DNA from: Zarea fungicola
Taxonomy: Eukaryota; Ascomycota; Sordariomycetes; Hypocreales; Cordycipitaceae
Direction: 5' to 3'
DNA: 64,000 nt
Assembly (NCBI GenBank): GCA_900169235.1
Contig: FWCC01000105.1
Coordinates: 46,889 to 110,888 of the forward strand
In this document: positions 23,709-35,400 of the stretch, in pieces
Layout of the letters: the number at the start of each line of letters is the position of its first letter
Numbering within the stretch: the stretch's first letter is position 1
Translations under genes and position numbers: made by a program
The notes under the pieces: model-generated
Told to the model about the DNA's origin: nothing
Seen by the model: only the letters and a program-made list of their open reading frames with translations
The model's database searches: none

Positions 23709-25661
23709 GTTGGCTGCGTGCTGACTTGTCGGCGTTTGTGTGCTCTGATGCTGTGCGACGAATTGAGGTTGTGACGTTGCTGACGATGAGCACCGCTCGT
23801 CAATTTAGGTGTCGTTGGTAGTTCGTTTCGCAAGTTCAGACTGCATGCATATCTGCTGATTTTAGTAATTCTCGGTCTTAAACTATAGCTTCCGGCTTCA
23901 GCGATTCAGTATGTCTTGAGAAAGAAAAAAACGAAACGAATGTGTTTGTGGCATGTCGAGGAAGTTGGCAAGGACGACCAGCCGTGACAGAGTTGCAGCA
24001 AGCCGCGCAGCTCAGAGGAGCTTCCAGTGGATTGATTGACAGGCCCAGTGGAGAGTAGTGGAGGCTCCATGATTTCAGTGGCTTCTTTCAGTGGACCAAG
24101 GAAAATAAGTTTAGCACTGAGGAACAGGCCGGTAGTGGAATGGCTAGCAGGTATTGTACTAATGTCTAGCAGGGGGTGCTAAACCAAAGCACGGAGATTA
24201 GTTTTGCCCAGGGACGTAGAAGCTCCAGGCAGGGGAAAATTCAAGGCATCTATCTCTTCTTGCTATTTAATTAGGGGCCGTTGATTGCCTCCATTAGAAT
24301 TGGTAGCTCAGAAGATCCAAAGCTATATCTGCCGCTTCCAGAGCATATATCCATCTTGCGCTGCATATACGACTTCTATAATTATATGTACTCCAGGAAT
24401 CACAACGCCCATTCGTTGTCCCGCTTGCAAGCTTCTGGCACCCACTTCCGCTCAGCCACGCCGGAATTTCGGCCCAGCGTTACGCCCAGAGACAGGGCAA
24501 GGGGGCTTGCCGACCAGCGGTTGGCCCTCAGTAGTTTCACTCGAGCAAGATTACGCGTCCTCGGTATTGATTGCCTTTTTTTTATTTTAAATAAAATATC
24601 GCGATCGGAGGGCCGATGGATTAGCCAGGTAATCGTCGCCTCAATCGAATAGATTGTCAATGTTTACGCTGATCGCTCCAAGTCAAATTTTATGGCAAAC
24701 TCCATTGATGTACTCGCAGGTCATCATCTATAGCATGATTTGCAAGAGATTTTTCCACTTGGCCTTTATTTGTGTATCGCATGAGCCAGTTCCCGAGCCA
24801 TTTTTTTTTTCCAAAACAAGGAATGAGGTCACTGGTATAGAATTCAGTTTAGCGGCAACGTGCAGATTGAATATTTAGCGGATCCGAGATGCCCCAGCAA
24901 AGGCCCGCTACAGTGAGGCACAGCCTCTTAGATGCCGCATCCCTAGTTCCCTGTTGCCTTGCATGCTTCCTTTTCCACCTGTACCAGGAGCACTACTCTG
25001 ATCAAAGAAGGTTTTGTTTGTATCGCTTTAGAAAAGAGAATAAGCAAACAAAGAATTATGGTAGCTGCCACTCTAAATTCCAGTCATCATAGACAAATAG
25101 TATATATATCTCATTCTGTGTGCGCATGTGTCAACGTCGTTTGCTAGAGGAGCGTTCAGCTCCAATCTCTCTCTTCGCAGCTGTATCCACACACCGATGC
25201 TCATAATGTGGCTAGCGACGTATCGCCCAGCGTTGGCATGTCTTCTCAGTCTTGCCCCAATTGAACACTCTTTCATCCAGGCCAACACACCAAGGCCATC
25301 CAGCCCTTGACAAAATTTTACACCACAAAAATTTCCTCCTGGCACTAGACATATGCGCCCCAGTAAAAAGGTACCTGCCACCCTAACTAGGTGAACCAGG
25401 GAGCCGGCCCAGTCGACGTCACTAGTGCCCTATCCAGAACTGAACACTTCCCCATCTCGACTAAACGTCTCTCGAGAGATACTCTCATTCAACACCCACT
25501 CGCTCTCATTAATTCTCTCTCCCTTTTTACTTTCCCTTTCACTAATGATTCCTTTCCATTCGCAATAACTTGACCAGCTTCTTCCCAGCATTGACTGTTG
25601 TCACGCCCATAATTAGTCGCGAAAAGCACCAGCGGCCGCTCCCGTGAGAGTCTCGCCTAGC
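23709..25661. other. Intergenic, about 2 kb
   Basis: Divergent promoters of the Sur7/PalI gene and the second phosphodiesterase gene. Short unsupported frames on both strands near 24281-25381. The last 150 bases before 25662 are CT-rich leader. No repeat or RNA gene recognised. Confidence 0.55.
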
Positions 25662-26942
25662 ATGAGAGTATCGCATGCAGCGGCCATCGGCGCCGTCTGC
25701 TTCGTGCCAGCGGGCCTGGCACAAACCGTCTCCTACACCGACTCGTCCGGCCTCACATTCTTCTCCGGCACCAGGACGAGGCCCCCAACATCCTCCACAG
25801 GGCCACCAAGCGGCGCCTACACCAGCTACAGCACCCAAATCACCCTCACAGGCAACAACGACACCACCACAACCTCATCGACACACACAACATCCGTAAC
25901 ATCCACCCCATCTTCCAATGGCACACATACCTCCACCTCACCGACACCCACAAATACGCAGCCTTGTAACAACTACGTCGAGTTCTGCAACCGCAAATAC
26001 GGCAACATCACCTTTGTCGGCGCCCACAATTCGCCTTTTGTCCGTCCAGGCAACTCGGGCTCCAACCAGGCCTTGCCGGTCCAGGTGCAGCTCGAGGACG
26101 GCGTCCGCTTCCTGCAGGCCCAGATACAGTGGCCAACCAACGGCACCGAGCCGCACTTCTGCCACACCTCGTGCGACCTCCTCGACGCGGGGCCGATCCA
26201 AGACTGGCTCACGACGGTGCGTGAATGGGTCGACAACCACCCATACGACGTTGTCACCATCCTTCTCGGCAATGGCAACTACTCGGATGCGTCCATGTAT
26301 AAACCCTTTATTGAAAAGAGCGGCATCCAAAAATACGCATACACTCCGCCGCTACTGCCCATGCACCTGGATGACTGGCCGACGTTGCAGGAGCTCATTA
26401 TCCGCGGGAAGCGGGTGATTATGTTTATTGACTACAAGGCCAACGAGACGGCGGTCCCGTGGCTACTGGATGAATTCTCGCAAGTGTGGGAAACGCAATT
26501 TGATCCCACGGATCGCGCCTTTCCTTGCACGGTACAGAGACCCCCCGATCTGGGTTTGGAGGATGCCAAGAATCGGCTCTATCTGATGAATCACAACCTC
26601 AATGCTGAGTTCAACGTCTTTGATGTCCAGCTTCTCGTACCCGCCGTGTCGCTGCTCAACGAGACAAATGCGGCTGAAGGGTACGGCAGCTTGGGGCTGG
26701 CCGCGAATAATTGTCGATCGGATTATGGACGAGCGCCAAATTTCTTGAACGTGGACTATTACAACTATGGGTCGACAAATGGGTCAAGAAATGGGTCCGT
26801 CTTTGAGGCAGCGGCGCGTGTGAATAATGTCACATATAACCGGCCGTGCTGTGGAAATGTGCCCGGTGCGGCGTATAAGCTGCAGCCAGTGTACTGGGGC
26901 AGTATAGCGTTGATATTTATGAGCGTGTGGTGGAACATTTAG
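25662..26942 (+). CDS. GPI-type secreted PLC-like phosphodiesterase
   Basis: Extracellular member of the PLC-like phosphodiesterase (TIM-barrel) superfamily, 426 residues in one exon; substrate unknown. The frame is open upstream, but the first ATG is at 25662. A signal peptide follows (1-20, cutting after GLA). Residues 28-100 are Thr/Ser/Pro-rich with several Asn-x-Thr sites, a probable glycosylated stalk. The catalytic region begins at 118 with FVGAHNSPF (His122) and includes VRFLQAQIQW, His165/His168 in a HFCH stretch, and VVTILLGNGNY. Conserved cysteines (102, 109, 167, 171 and a late CC pair) suggest disulfides. The C-terminus ends with a hydrophobic segment (GSIALIFMSVWW) of GPI or tail-anchor type. 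It differs clearly from the phosphodiesterase at 15642-17971 (no N-terminal beta domain), so it is not a recent tandem copy. Confidence 0.85.
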   Translation: MRVSHAAAIGAVCFVPAGLAQTVSYTDSSGLTFFSGTRTRPPTSSTGPPSGAYTSYSTQITLTGNNDTTTTSSTHTTSVTSTPSSNGTHTSTSPTPTNTQPCNNYVEFCNRKYGNITFVGAHNSPFVRPGNSGSNQALPVQVQLEDGVRFLQAQIQWPTNGTEPHFCHTSCDLLDAGPIQDWLTTVREWVDNHPYDVVTILLGNGNYSDASMYKPFIEKSGIQKYAYTPPLLPMHLDDWPTLQELIIRGKRVIMFIDYKANETAVPWLLDEFSQVWETQFDPTDRAFPCTVQRPPDLGLEDAKNRLYLMNHNLNAEFNVFDVQLLVPAVSLLNETNAAEGYGSLGLAANNCRSDYGRAPNFLNVDYYNYGSTNGSRNGSVFEAAARVNNVTYNRPCCGNVPGAAYKLQPVYWGSIALIFMSVWWNI

Positions 26943-27662
26943 CGGATTTTGACTTTTTAGACATCTTTTCATACTTTTCATCTATTTCTCTTTATAGATA
27001 CTTGGAGTTTAAATAAATAGAGTACGACGAAGAAGCTGGCATGATGCCAAGGCCACAAGGAACAGTCGTGCGTTCAAAGTGCATCAGGAGTTTATTATTC
27101 TTGTGTCTCTCAGCATTGTATTCAAGGTTGGCAAAATTCAAGGGAAATAATGACGAGGGCTATCAAGGACATCATATCGACTCCTGAGCTAAGCTCACCG
27201 TAGATACTGCTGTTACTCACCCTGTCGCGCTCTATATTTTCCAATAGTATCAAGCAGACCAGCAGTTCTCATTTGTGCACATCCAGAGCCACTAATTGCC
27301 TAGACTCTCAAGCAACATTCATACAAAGGACCTCGGCACTATTAATAGTTATCTCATATAGTCTCTTTTCGTTTATTTTGGCTGAAATTTGGTTTTATTG
27401 ACTAGTCTGAATGAAGAATTTTTATCAGATTGGTTGCGTGGCACCCGTACATATGCCCCTATACATTATTCCACAAGGTAATGTATACGATCAGTTCACT
27501 AGGCACACGGTGGCCGTAGCCGACAGCAACTTCCTGCTAGATCATTTTTGATTCTCCGTTGCATTTAGCAGTCTGTAGTCCGCAATACAGGCGGTAACGA
27601 GCGGGAAATTCTCATACTGCATCCCGAGATTGAGTGGGCCATCCGTTTTCTTGAATCATTAG
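26943..27662. other. Convergent intergenic region
   Basis: 3' regions of the phosphodiesterase and the small kinase gene; AT-rich, nothing else that I can support. Confidence 0.55.
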
Positions 27663-28256
27663 CTAACCGTTGAATTGCTGCAAAATGCTATCCAGGATAA
27701 TATCGGGGTCACCAGTAGAATCTACTACTATGCAATTTTTTTCTGGTCGGGCCGGGTCCTCAATCCACTTCTTGAAGAGATCTTGACAGTTCATGAAGGT
27801 GTTCGAGTTGCGCGGCGGAGAAACAGCTGCAGCTGGAGGACAGTCGACCCCGGTCCTCTGGCTCGCCATCGAAACTCGAGTGCGAAGCCTTTGATCTAGC
27901 AGATAGATATCTTCGACCTTGCACTCGACATACCAGTAGGTGTAGCCAAATTGCTCGGCCAGCCTAGCTCCTTGGTCGAGAATCTGCTGATAGTTGCATG
28001 TGCTGTCAATAATAATGTTGTGGTCCTGGTTCATGACATCTCCAGCCAGTGCCCACTGGAGCTTATAGGCCTGTTTTGCCGCTTGATCGAACGGCACGCT
28101 GGATTCGAGAAGGCTAGATCTGATGACATCGTGGTTAATGACCACTCCTCCGATTTGTTGCCGGAGAATGGTTGCGATGGTGCTCTTTCCAGATCCTGGG
28201 GCACCAGACATCTGGATGAGGAGCTTGTTTGACACTGGAAACTCCTGCGTGGGCAT
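27663..28256 (-). CDS. Small P-loop kinase (AAA_33 / zeta-like fold)
   Basis: Predicted cytosolic ATP-dependent phosphotransferase of 197 residues in a single exon; substrate unknown. The Walker A motif GAPGSGKST lies at residues 18-26 after a short beta strand (KLLIQMS). A following INHDVIRSSL supplies the family's conserved Asp-x-Ile/x-Arg substrate-side element, and IIIDSTCNY acts as the Walker B-like strand. YWYVECKVEDIYLLDQRLRTR resembles the lid with paired Arg. Such AAA_33 kinases occur across fungi and bacteria and act on small molecules, nucleosides or RNA ends; the zeta-toxin family is one branch, but there is no antitoxin partner here and no reason to call this a toxin. It sits alone, flanked by gene-poor DNA on its 5' side. 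Confidence 0.82.
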   Translation of the reverse strand: MPTQEFPVSNKLLIQMSGAPGSGKSTIATILRQQIGGVVINHDVIRSSLLESSVPFDQAAKQAYKLQWALAGDVMNQDHNIIIDSTCNYQQILDQGARLAEQFGYTYWYVECKVEDIYLLDQRLRTRVSMASQRTGVDCPPAAAVSPPRNSNTFMNCQDLFKKWIEDPARPEKNCIVVDSTGDPDIILDSILQQFNG

Positions 28257-29671
28257 ATTTGTTCTTCTATGAGAAGCACGCTTTATGTGTTGATGATTGG
28301 GTCAACGTCAATGCAAGAGGCGAGAAAAGGCCAGCACGTAAAAAGAATATGAAAGAAGATTGAAAAACACTGGCTCGCGGAGTGAAGATTGGCTTTGCCC
28401 GTCGCCCACCCGCTTTGCTCCAACAGTATGTCACGAAACCCAGTCAAGCTCGTACTAACGTTAGTGGCCAATCCTCAACACGGCTTACAAGCGCCAACTG
28501 CTGGTGGTCGCTGATGGCCTAGGCGGCTGAACAGCCCAGGCGGCCAGGTGGTGAAAATTGCTCTACTTACAAACAACGACGATACAACAGAAACAAAAGG
28601 GCGAGAACTCTGTACGTTGGCTTGATTGGATGGCTGTCGTCTACTAGTTATATCCGGCTCTGCAAGGGTGCTGAGTAGTTATTAATATGTGCCTGATCAG
28701 CGAAGCACATGCCAAAACGAACCAGAAACGACCTAAAATACGAGAATGGTAGCAGCCTCGTGAATAGCGGTGGGTGGGAGGCCGCTGACCCAAAACGGCT
28801 ATTTAGTTACTAAAATAGAACTAATCTACATTTCTAGTTAACGTTAAAAAATGTCCTAGCGGCTCACCTCACGAACAACCCAAGGCACCACCGCTTACGC
28901 TAGAAAAAAAAAAGGCTTCAACAGTATGCTAGATGTCTTGTGATTTACAAATTCGAAATGTTAAATGGTCATTTCAGTAAACAAAACTGTCTGTTTTCTT
29001 TTTTCTTTTTTCTTAGGTCTATTGGTTGTGGCACTATTCAACGGAGGAGGGAGGGGCTTGGTCGTTGCGCAACTTGGTACCATTTTAGGCCTACACCAGA
29101 CCTCGCTTAAAGCTTAAAGACGCAACGAAAACCTATCCGCTTCTCTGTTAATAAAGAAAGGCCTCTTCCAATACGACACAAGGCCGCCCTACTCTACAAC
29201 TTTTTTTTGTAGTTGAGCAAGGGAGAGGGTGGAATAATTAGATTTTGCATACCGCTCGTCGATGACAGGCTTCTCCGTATCTGACCCAGGAATAGATGTC
29301 TTTCTGACAGCCAATCGTGGCTACGCCTGCCCACTTCACCGATTTCAGCTCCGGCGCGGCGCCGCCAGCTGACATGCCCATGTCCATCAACGTCTTCCAC
29401 TCTCCGTCTTCCATTCTAATCCATTAAACTCCCATTCTTTCTTTCCTCAAGGCCCTTCGTTTATTAAGATCTGACTGTTACTTTCCCTCCAAGTCTCTCT
29501 TTAACCACGATTTAAATACCTTTTGAATTAAACGCATTCGCATTCTCAACTAAATTCAGCTACATCAACTTGCGACACCGCATCACTGCGACGAGCCCCC
29601 ACCACACCTCGTATCCAAACAAAATCTTGTCAAAGTCCTCGTCCACGCGGCCATGGTGTGTTCCCTGGAGC
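28257..29671. other. Intergenic, about 1.4 kb, with possible degenerate element
   Basis: Promoter of the small kinase on the left and a CT-rich leader of the DUF3433 gene on the right (about 29400-29671). In between lies AT-rich sequence with an imperfect inverted repeat at about 28768-28895 and several A or T runs. No gene supported. Confidence 0.5.
28768..28895. repeat. Imperfect inverted repeat (possible foldback/MITE relic)
   Basis: The outer ends read AGCGGTGG at about 28767 and CCACCGCT at about 28888, in inverted orientation. Inner GCCGCT (near 28791) and AGCGGC (near 28858) pair as well. The centre is AT-rich. No clear target-site duplication is visible. Confidence 0.3.
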
Positions 29672-32401
29672 ATGGATTCTCATAATGAGCGAGGCAAAGA
29701 GCCTCTGCGCCAAAGTCAATTTGTGGCCGCCGCCGCCGCTGCTTCTCCCCTTCCGCGCCCCTTTCCAGAGCACGAACTCGGGCACCGCTCCTCTAGCATT
29801 TCCGACGTGACAGATATCGGCATCAGCCCGTATGAGGCTTCAAAGGTCACCGAATCCATCCTCAGTAGCCCGATCCACGCAGTCGCATCCCCAACGTTCC
29901 TGTATGGAAACGGCGGCAGTGAGACCGGCAGCATCACGGGCTCCCCCTTCGCCGACGATGCGGACGGGGACCGGGCGCAATCACAGAGGTCGTCATGGCG
30001 CGACGCACTCACCTACTCTGGCTCGCCACGATATGCGCCGCTTGCTGGTGGAGGTGGAAATACCGCGGCGCCGGTTCGTTCTGTGCCCTCGCGACGGTCC
30101 TCTGCGACGAGCTATCGCTCCCGGAACAGCTATGCGCCGTCGCTGAACAGCACCATTCCCGAGGACGAGTCCTATGACATGTCGCTGCTCAAAAACTCTG
30201 CCCCCATGGGCGTATTGCCACCCGCGGCAACAAAACACCAGCGAAACGGCCATCCTCTTGGGGATCAAGTGCCCATGTCGCCCATTTTCGATGTTGGATC
30301 TGCTCTCGGACCCATGTCCGTGGGCGAAAATGAATACACCAGCCAGTGGCAGCGGCAAGAGGCCCAGGGAATGCTCTCTGGCGGGCTTGGTCAAGGATTT
30401 CGCGCAGACTCAACGCTGCGTGATGCCGAGCTCCTCGCCTCGCCCACGTCGGGCCGCAGCCTGACGCGATCCTTTACATTTACTCGCCGACCGGCCCGCA
30501 CGCCAACCCGTGCTGAAACCATCAAGACGCGCGGCCAGGATGAGGCCAACCGTCTGGGTCGTGTCATTGAGGTCATCATTGAAGAGCCCAGCGCGGATCT
30601 CAGCAGCATCGAGGGGAGTAACGTTACGATTGCAATGACGGAGCCCAACGAGCTACGGCGCTCCACATTCCCCAGCAGCGCGCCGCGGACCGAAATCTTC
30701 TTCCCCAAACCAAACTGGAAGCCCTGGTCGATGCGCTGGCCGCATCTCACCGTCCTGGTGGTCCTCTCCATCGGCCTCGCCATTATGCAGGAGGTCCTGT
30801 TTCGGCGGTTCCGCGACACCGCGATCATCAAGTTCCACTCACCAAAGGAAGTGAAGCCGCTGATTTACTTCGCTGTCAAGTTCCTACCGACGCTGGCGGC
30901 GGTTGTGTACGGCGTGCTGTGGCAGTTTACCGACTTCGAGGTCCGACGCCTCGAGGCCTTTTATCAGCTTTCCAAGGATGGCGGCGCGCTGGCGGCCGAG
31001 TCCATCAATGTGGATTATGTAGCGAGCTTCAACCTTTTCCGACCCTTTCGCGCGATTAGACTGGGCCACTACACAGTGGCCATCTCATCGCTGGGGACGC
31101 TGTTGGCGGGCTCGTTGGGGCCTACGTTTGCGGCGGCGACGGTTATTCTGACCCCAAGCCTGCATGAGCGCAAAGCACATCCTGATGCCGAGAAGTCGCT
31201 CACGTTTTCGCCGACGTGGTCCAGGCTGCTCACATCTACGCTGGCGATTTGCGCGGCGTTGTCGTGCGCGCTCTTTATAGTCCTTCAGAAGCGGCGGTCT
31301 GGATTAAATTCCGACGTGCGCGGCATCGCGGGGCTGGCGTCTATGGCCGTCGTGAGTCACATTCTGATGGATTTTAAAGACATGGACACGGCGAAACACC
31401 ACGATATCCACCACAAGTTAAAGTACCACCGCTATATGCTCAAGAACTCGTCTCTGGCCCCGGACGATGAGAACCCGGCATCAAACAAGGACCGTGAAAA
31501 ATACGATGACGATCTCGACCACATGTCGGATAACCCTCACCCGCTCATGCTGCGTCCTGCCGGCTGCGTGACCTTCATCTTTGCCTTGATTGCGTTTCTG
31601 GGGTTTGTGCCCGCGTTTGTGTTTACGGACGCCGGGGTGGTGACGGACAAGGCGCCGTGGTTTGCGACGGCGTGGGCGGTGTGCCTAAAGCTGTCATGGC
31701 ACGGCATGGAGACGGCAGTGCGCATGATGGAGCCGTATTATATACTGTCGAAGCGCCACGCACCGTCCAAGACGCTCACGCTGGACTACACTGCCCTGCC
31801 GTTTGGATATATGCCGATGCGGGCGCTGGCAAACGGCCACTTGCTCATGTTTTTCGTCGGCTTTGGGAGCGTGTTGGCCGAGTTTCTGACAGTCTTTGTC
31901 ACGGGCCTCACCACCTCAGACGGGCAAGGCTTCATCAAAGCCTACGATCCGGTGCCTACGGCGGGGATGGATGGCGACGTCAAAGGCATTAATGCCGGCC
32001 AAGACACCCTCGTGTCGTTTTCGGTGAGCTTTGGTGTGGCAATGTTTATCTTGCTATACATGACGATTGTCGCGATTGTGGTATTTTCACGGCGCCGACA
32101 TCCGTTTTTACCGCGGCAGCCGAATACAATTGCATCGGTGCTTGCCTTTATCCACCAGAGCAAGATGTTATACTCGTTTGTGGGCACTCACAAGATGAAT
32201 AGCGCGGAGATGGGGAAGCGTCTGAAGCAGCAGCTGCAAGGCGACGGGACAAGTACGACGTACGGGCTGGGTTGGTTTGAGGGGCGAGACGGGCAGACAC
32301 ATTGCGGTGTAGACCAGGAAGAGCTGATGAGCTTTTATAAACATGGAGTGGACTATTCAAAGGGAAATCAGCCATGGAATACGCAGTGGGATGTATTGTA
32401 A
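29672..32401 (+). CDS. DUF3433 multi-pass membrane protein
   Basis: Large integral membrane protein of unknown function, 909 residues in one exon. The frame is open upstream to 29570 without an ATG; the first ATG is at 29672. Residues 1-340 are a cytoplasmic, low-complexity Ser/Ala/Arg-rich region. Two DUF3433-like repeats follow. The first starts after WPHLTVLVVLSIGLAIMQEV (near 360) and includes IYFAVKFLPTLAAVVYGVLWQ and EVRRLEAFYQLSK. The second follows PAGCVTFIFALIAFLGFVPA (near 630) and includes AVRMMEPYYILSKR. Each repeat is followed by more membrane segments, roughly ten in total. The shared RRxEPxYxLSK-like sequence is the hallmark of this fungal family. The short soluble tail ends with no targeting signal. 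Confidence 0.85.
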   Translation: MDSHNERGKEPLRQSQFVAAAAAASPLPRPFPEHELGHRSSSISDVTDIGISPYEASKVTESILSSPIHAVASPTFLYGNGGSETGSITGSPFADDADGDRAQSQRSSWRDALTYSGSPRYAPLAGGGGNTAAPVRSVPSRRSSATSYRSRNSYAPSLNSTIPEDESYDMSLLKNSAPMGVLPPAATKHQRNGHPLGDQVPMSPIFDVGSALGPMSVGENEYTSQWQRQEAQGMLSGGLGQGFRADSTLRDAELLASPTSGRSLTRSFTFTRRPARTPTRAETIKTRGQDEANRLGRVIEVIIEEPSADLSSIEGSNVTIAMTEPNELRRSTFPSSAPRTEIFFPKPNWKPWSMRWPHLTVLVVLSIGLAIMQEVLFRRFRDTAIIKFHSPKEVKPLIYFAVKFLPTLAAVVYGVLWQFTDFEVRRLEAFYQLSKDGGALAAESINVDYVASFNLFRPFRAIRLGHYTVAISSLGTLLAGSLGPTFAAATVILTPSLHERKAHPDAEKSLTFSPTWSRLLTSTLAICAALSCALFIVLQKRRSGLNSDVRGIAGLASMAVVSHILMDFKDMDTAKHHDIHHKLKYHRYMLKNSSLAPDDENPASNKDREKYDDDLDHMSDNPHPLMLRPAGCVTFIFALIAFLGFVPAFVFTDAGVVTDKAPWFATAWAVCLKLSWHGMETAVRMMEPYYILSKRHAPSKTLTLDYTALPFGYMPMRALANGHLLMFFVGFGSVLAEFLTVFVTGLTTSDGQGFIKAYDPVPTAGMDGDVKGINAGQDTLVSFSVSFGVAMFILLYMTIVAIVVFSRRRHPFLPRQPNTIASVLAFIHQSKMLYSFVGTHKMNSAEMGKRLKQQLQGDGTSTTYGLGWFEGRDGQTHCGVDQEELMSFYKHGVDYSKGNQPWNTQWDVL

Positions 32402-35400
32402 ACGCATGTTCGATGTACATATTATATACATCACGAGCGTTCTTCGTCGTCATAATGAGAATTGACCATATATTAAGTGCATTACAGATGTTTCATCCCA
32501 ATACATTATCCCAGCTCGGTAGATGAAGAAGGCTATTTGGCAAACTCTCCATAGTAGCAATGTTTCGTGTTCTTGGCCCATGCCCACGAATTTCTGGCAA
32601 ATGTAACTGAAACTACAAAGTACATTGACACTAATACAGTAAGGACCAAGGACAGGCATCTAGCAGAATATTGTGGTTAGCTGTTTATTATATCAGCGTA
32701 TAATATGTTATGGGGAAGCAAAGAGCTTACGAGGGGATAAACCAAGTAATACTGCGCACTTTACTAAGTGCGTTTCTTGCTATACTGCATTCATTCATCG
32801 AGAGCAAATTAAATGCATCCGATCTAACTTAGCATTAAGGAATTGCTATTCGGAGCAATGAAGGAGAAAGGACAATTTTTTTCGTTTTGAAACATGTGAT
32901 AAACATGATTCATATTACACCAATATGGTACTCGGCAGTTTTTTTTTCATTCAGATTAATGAGATCAGTTTGGCTTAAACGTTGGCCATCTGGGATGAAA
33001 CCGGGAATGGCGACGGAAGACGTTACATCAAAGTGGGCATAAGAGACGACGAAAGTCTGTGACAGGTACGGGGTTTCAGGTCGACGGGAGGCGCAATATG
33101 AGAATTAAAACAGATTGAATATCGGCACAAAGTAAGTGCCTACTGCCACTGTAATCTCGTCTTGTTTAGACGTGTTTGCCATCTACTGTTGCATTGCAAC
33201 TGAGCGCCGGTGATGGTCGCCATGCATCGCCTGGCCGAACAGAACCGTTTATACATACAGCACAAAAACAACTTATGGAATACACTTTACCACGAAACGC
33301 TGGTCAACTGGCACGAAGTCTAAAGCAGGGCTTTTGCTGGGCGATTATTACTGGTAGTGTAGAGCCGCCACTTTCTCGTACTGGGCAATAACCAGCACAA
33401 GCTGTGCTGCGCCGGCGCAGCTGGGCCAAGGTGAGCGAGTTCGTGATTGTGGAGCGACTGCCATGAAGCAAGGTCTCCGGAGTACAGGTAATTAATAGGT
33501 ATTCAAGATGGGAGGCTGACCGCATTGCACGCCGAGCGCCAAGACGCCATACAAGAGATTTAATATTAAGAAAATAGCTCCTCCTCGATCAAAGAGGGAC
33601 TTGCTCAGGCTGGTCTGGTGTTGCCTTGTGTTGCGTAGCCTTTTTTCTGAAAATGGATTGGTTGTTTCTTGGCGAGGAGGCTATGCCCAAAATAAAAGGG
33701 AGACAGACAGGCACAGTGCGAGGGTAAAATTACAAGTCGAAGAAGAATTATTGCCACGTACCATACAGGTGACAATTCTTGGTAGACTCTGCCCAATCTC
33801 GCCACTTTGGATGTAAATCGACGTTGTTTTGTATGTAGGAAAGTTCATTTGTGCTTGGGGATCTGATTCGATGTCTTTCTGGCCCAGTTTACCCCTGGCA
33901 GTAGCGTGGAAAGAGGGGATGGCAAGGGGGTTGTCATTCTCATGTTGAAACAGTGGGTTCTTGTGCTGAATTTCACACGGTCGGTTGACAAAATTTTGAT
34001 TATTACTGGGATCGTTCATTCCTACTCGCAGTGGCGTCAACGAGCAGAGTGGTAGCAAATTACGGGACAATTGAATGTTTCTCGCGAATGCATTTCTAAA
34101 TATATATATTTTGAAAGAACAATCCCTCCGCTTTGTGGTCTTTTCACGGCTGTGTTGTATGCGAGGTGTGTACGCCACAATCTGGTCAGGCTTCCCTGCT
34201 CTGGAGTGGCACATGCGACCATTTCTTGGGCTAACCACTGCAAAGAGAGACTTTGCACTGCAGCATTATCTATTCCTTGAGCCTGTTTTCTTTTCTTAGT
34301 TCCCGAAGTCTGTATGGAGCAACTACGGAGAACCGGCAACGTATTTTGCTCTGCCTCTGTCGGAATACGGGGTCGCAGATTTATCAAAGGGCTGTCTAAA
34401 ATACCTGAATAAAAACATGGGTAGTGCAAGTACCTCGCATTACAACATGCTAGATCAGATGCAGAGCCGCACTTTTATTATTCGCGCTGCCCAACAGACT
34501 TGGTACTCAGCGTACGAGCAATCACGCTGCAGTCCTCGGTTTACTACATTTACAGACATGACAAGCATCGTCTCTACGCGTCATCGTCAGACTTGGCATT
34601 TAGAACCGAGCATTAGAAACCAGCCGTTCTGAAGTATGTACGGAGTACACCAATAGCAGTTTGCCAGCTCGCTGTGCTCTTGGTCATTGTTGTTAGTGCC
34701 GCGTATCCTGGTTACTGGGTGGGCCTCTGTCTCAGGTACCTGGGGCCTCCTGCATTCCCCCATACAATTGTCCGGTACTGCACAGCCCTGATTTGCCCCA
34801 CTGCTGTGGCACGCCATGTCGATACACTACCGCCTCGAACCTCGCCGCAGCCTCCTGATTCGACGAGTGCCAAGTTTCCATGGCGTCGTAAAACCCAAAT
34901 GCGCTTTAGCAGTCTCTAGCACCAAGGCCAGCCCGCTGTAACCCGCTGTACAAACTTGGGCGCATCGCCTTTGCTAATTTCAAGCGTCTCCAGTATCCTC
35001 CAGATAGGTTAGTTGGTTAGTTCCACAGCAGCACTCCTCCAGCACGCGCGGAGCTGGCACGCCCTTCGTAACCCCCCCAACCCCTGTCCTCTTAACCGCA
35101 GCTGCCAAGGGTCTGGATTGCTTGGCTTGTCTGGGTCAAATTGTCCACTGGCAATCCTCCCACCGCACCACCCCTGCTTGCTGTGACAGCAACCAGTTCC
35201 AGAGAAGCCGCTCGTTCCTCTGGTGGAGGCAGGGCCGCCTGTGGCGGGTTGCAGCGACGGCCGTGGCACACCACCCTTTCGTCCAGGTCCACCATTTTCA
35301 GTACCCTTTCCATCTTCCCTCATCACCGCTTTCTGGGGTCAGCAACTTCTTACAACTTCCTTTCGATTACTTCCATTATTCAAGGGCACTCTAGACGGAG

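Noticed and set aside
25938..26330. 130-codon minus-strand frame opposite the GPI-type phosphodiesterase
   Set aside because: Shadow of a strongly supported plus-strand gene.
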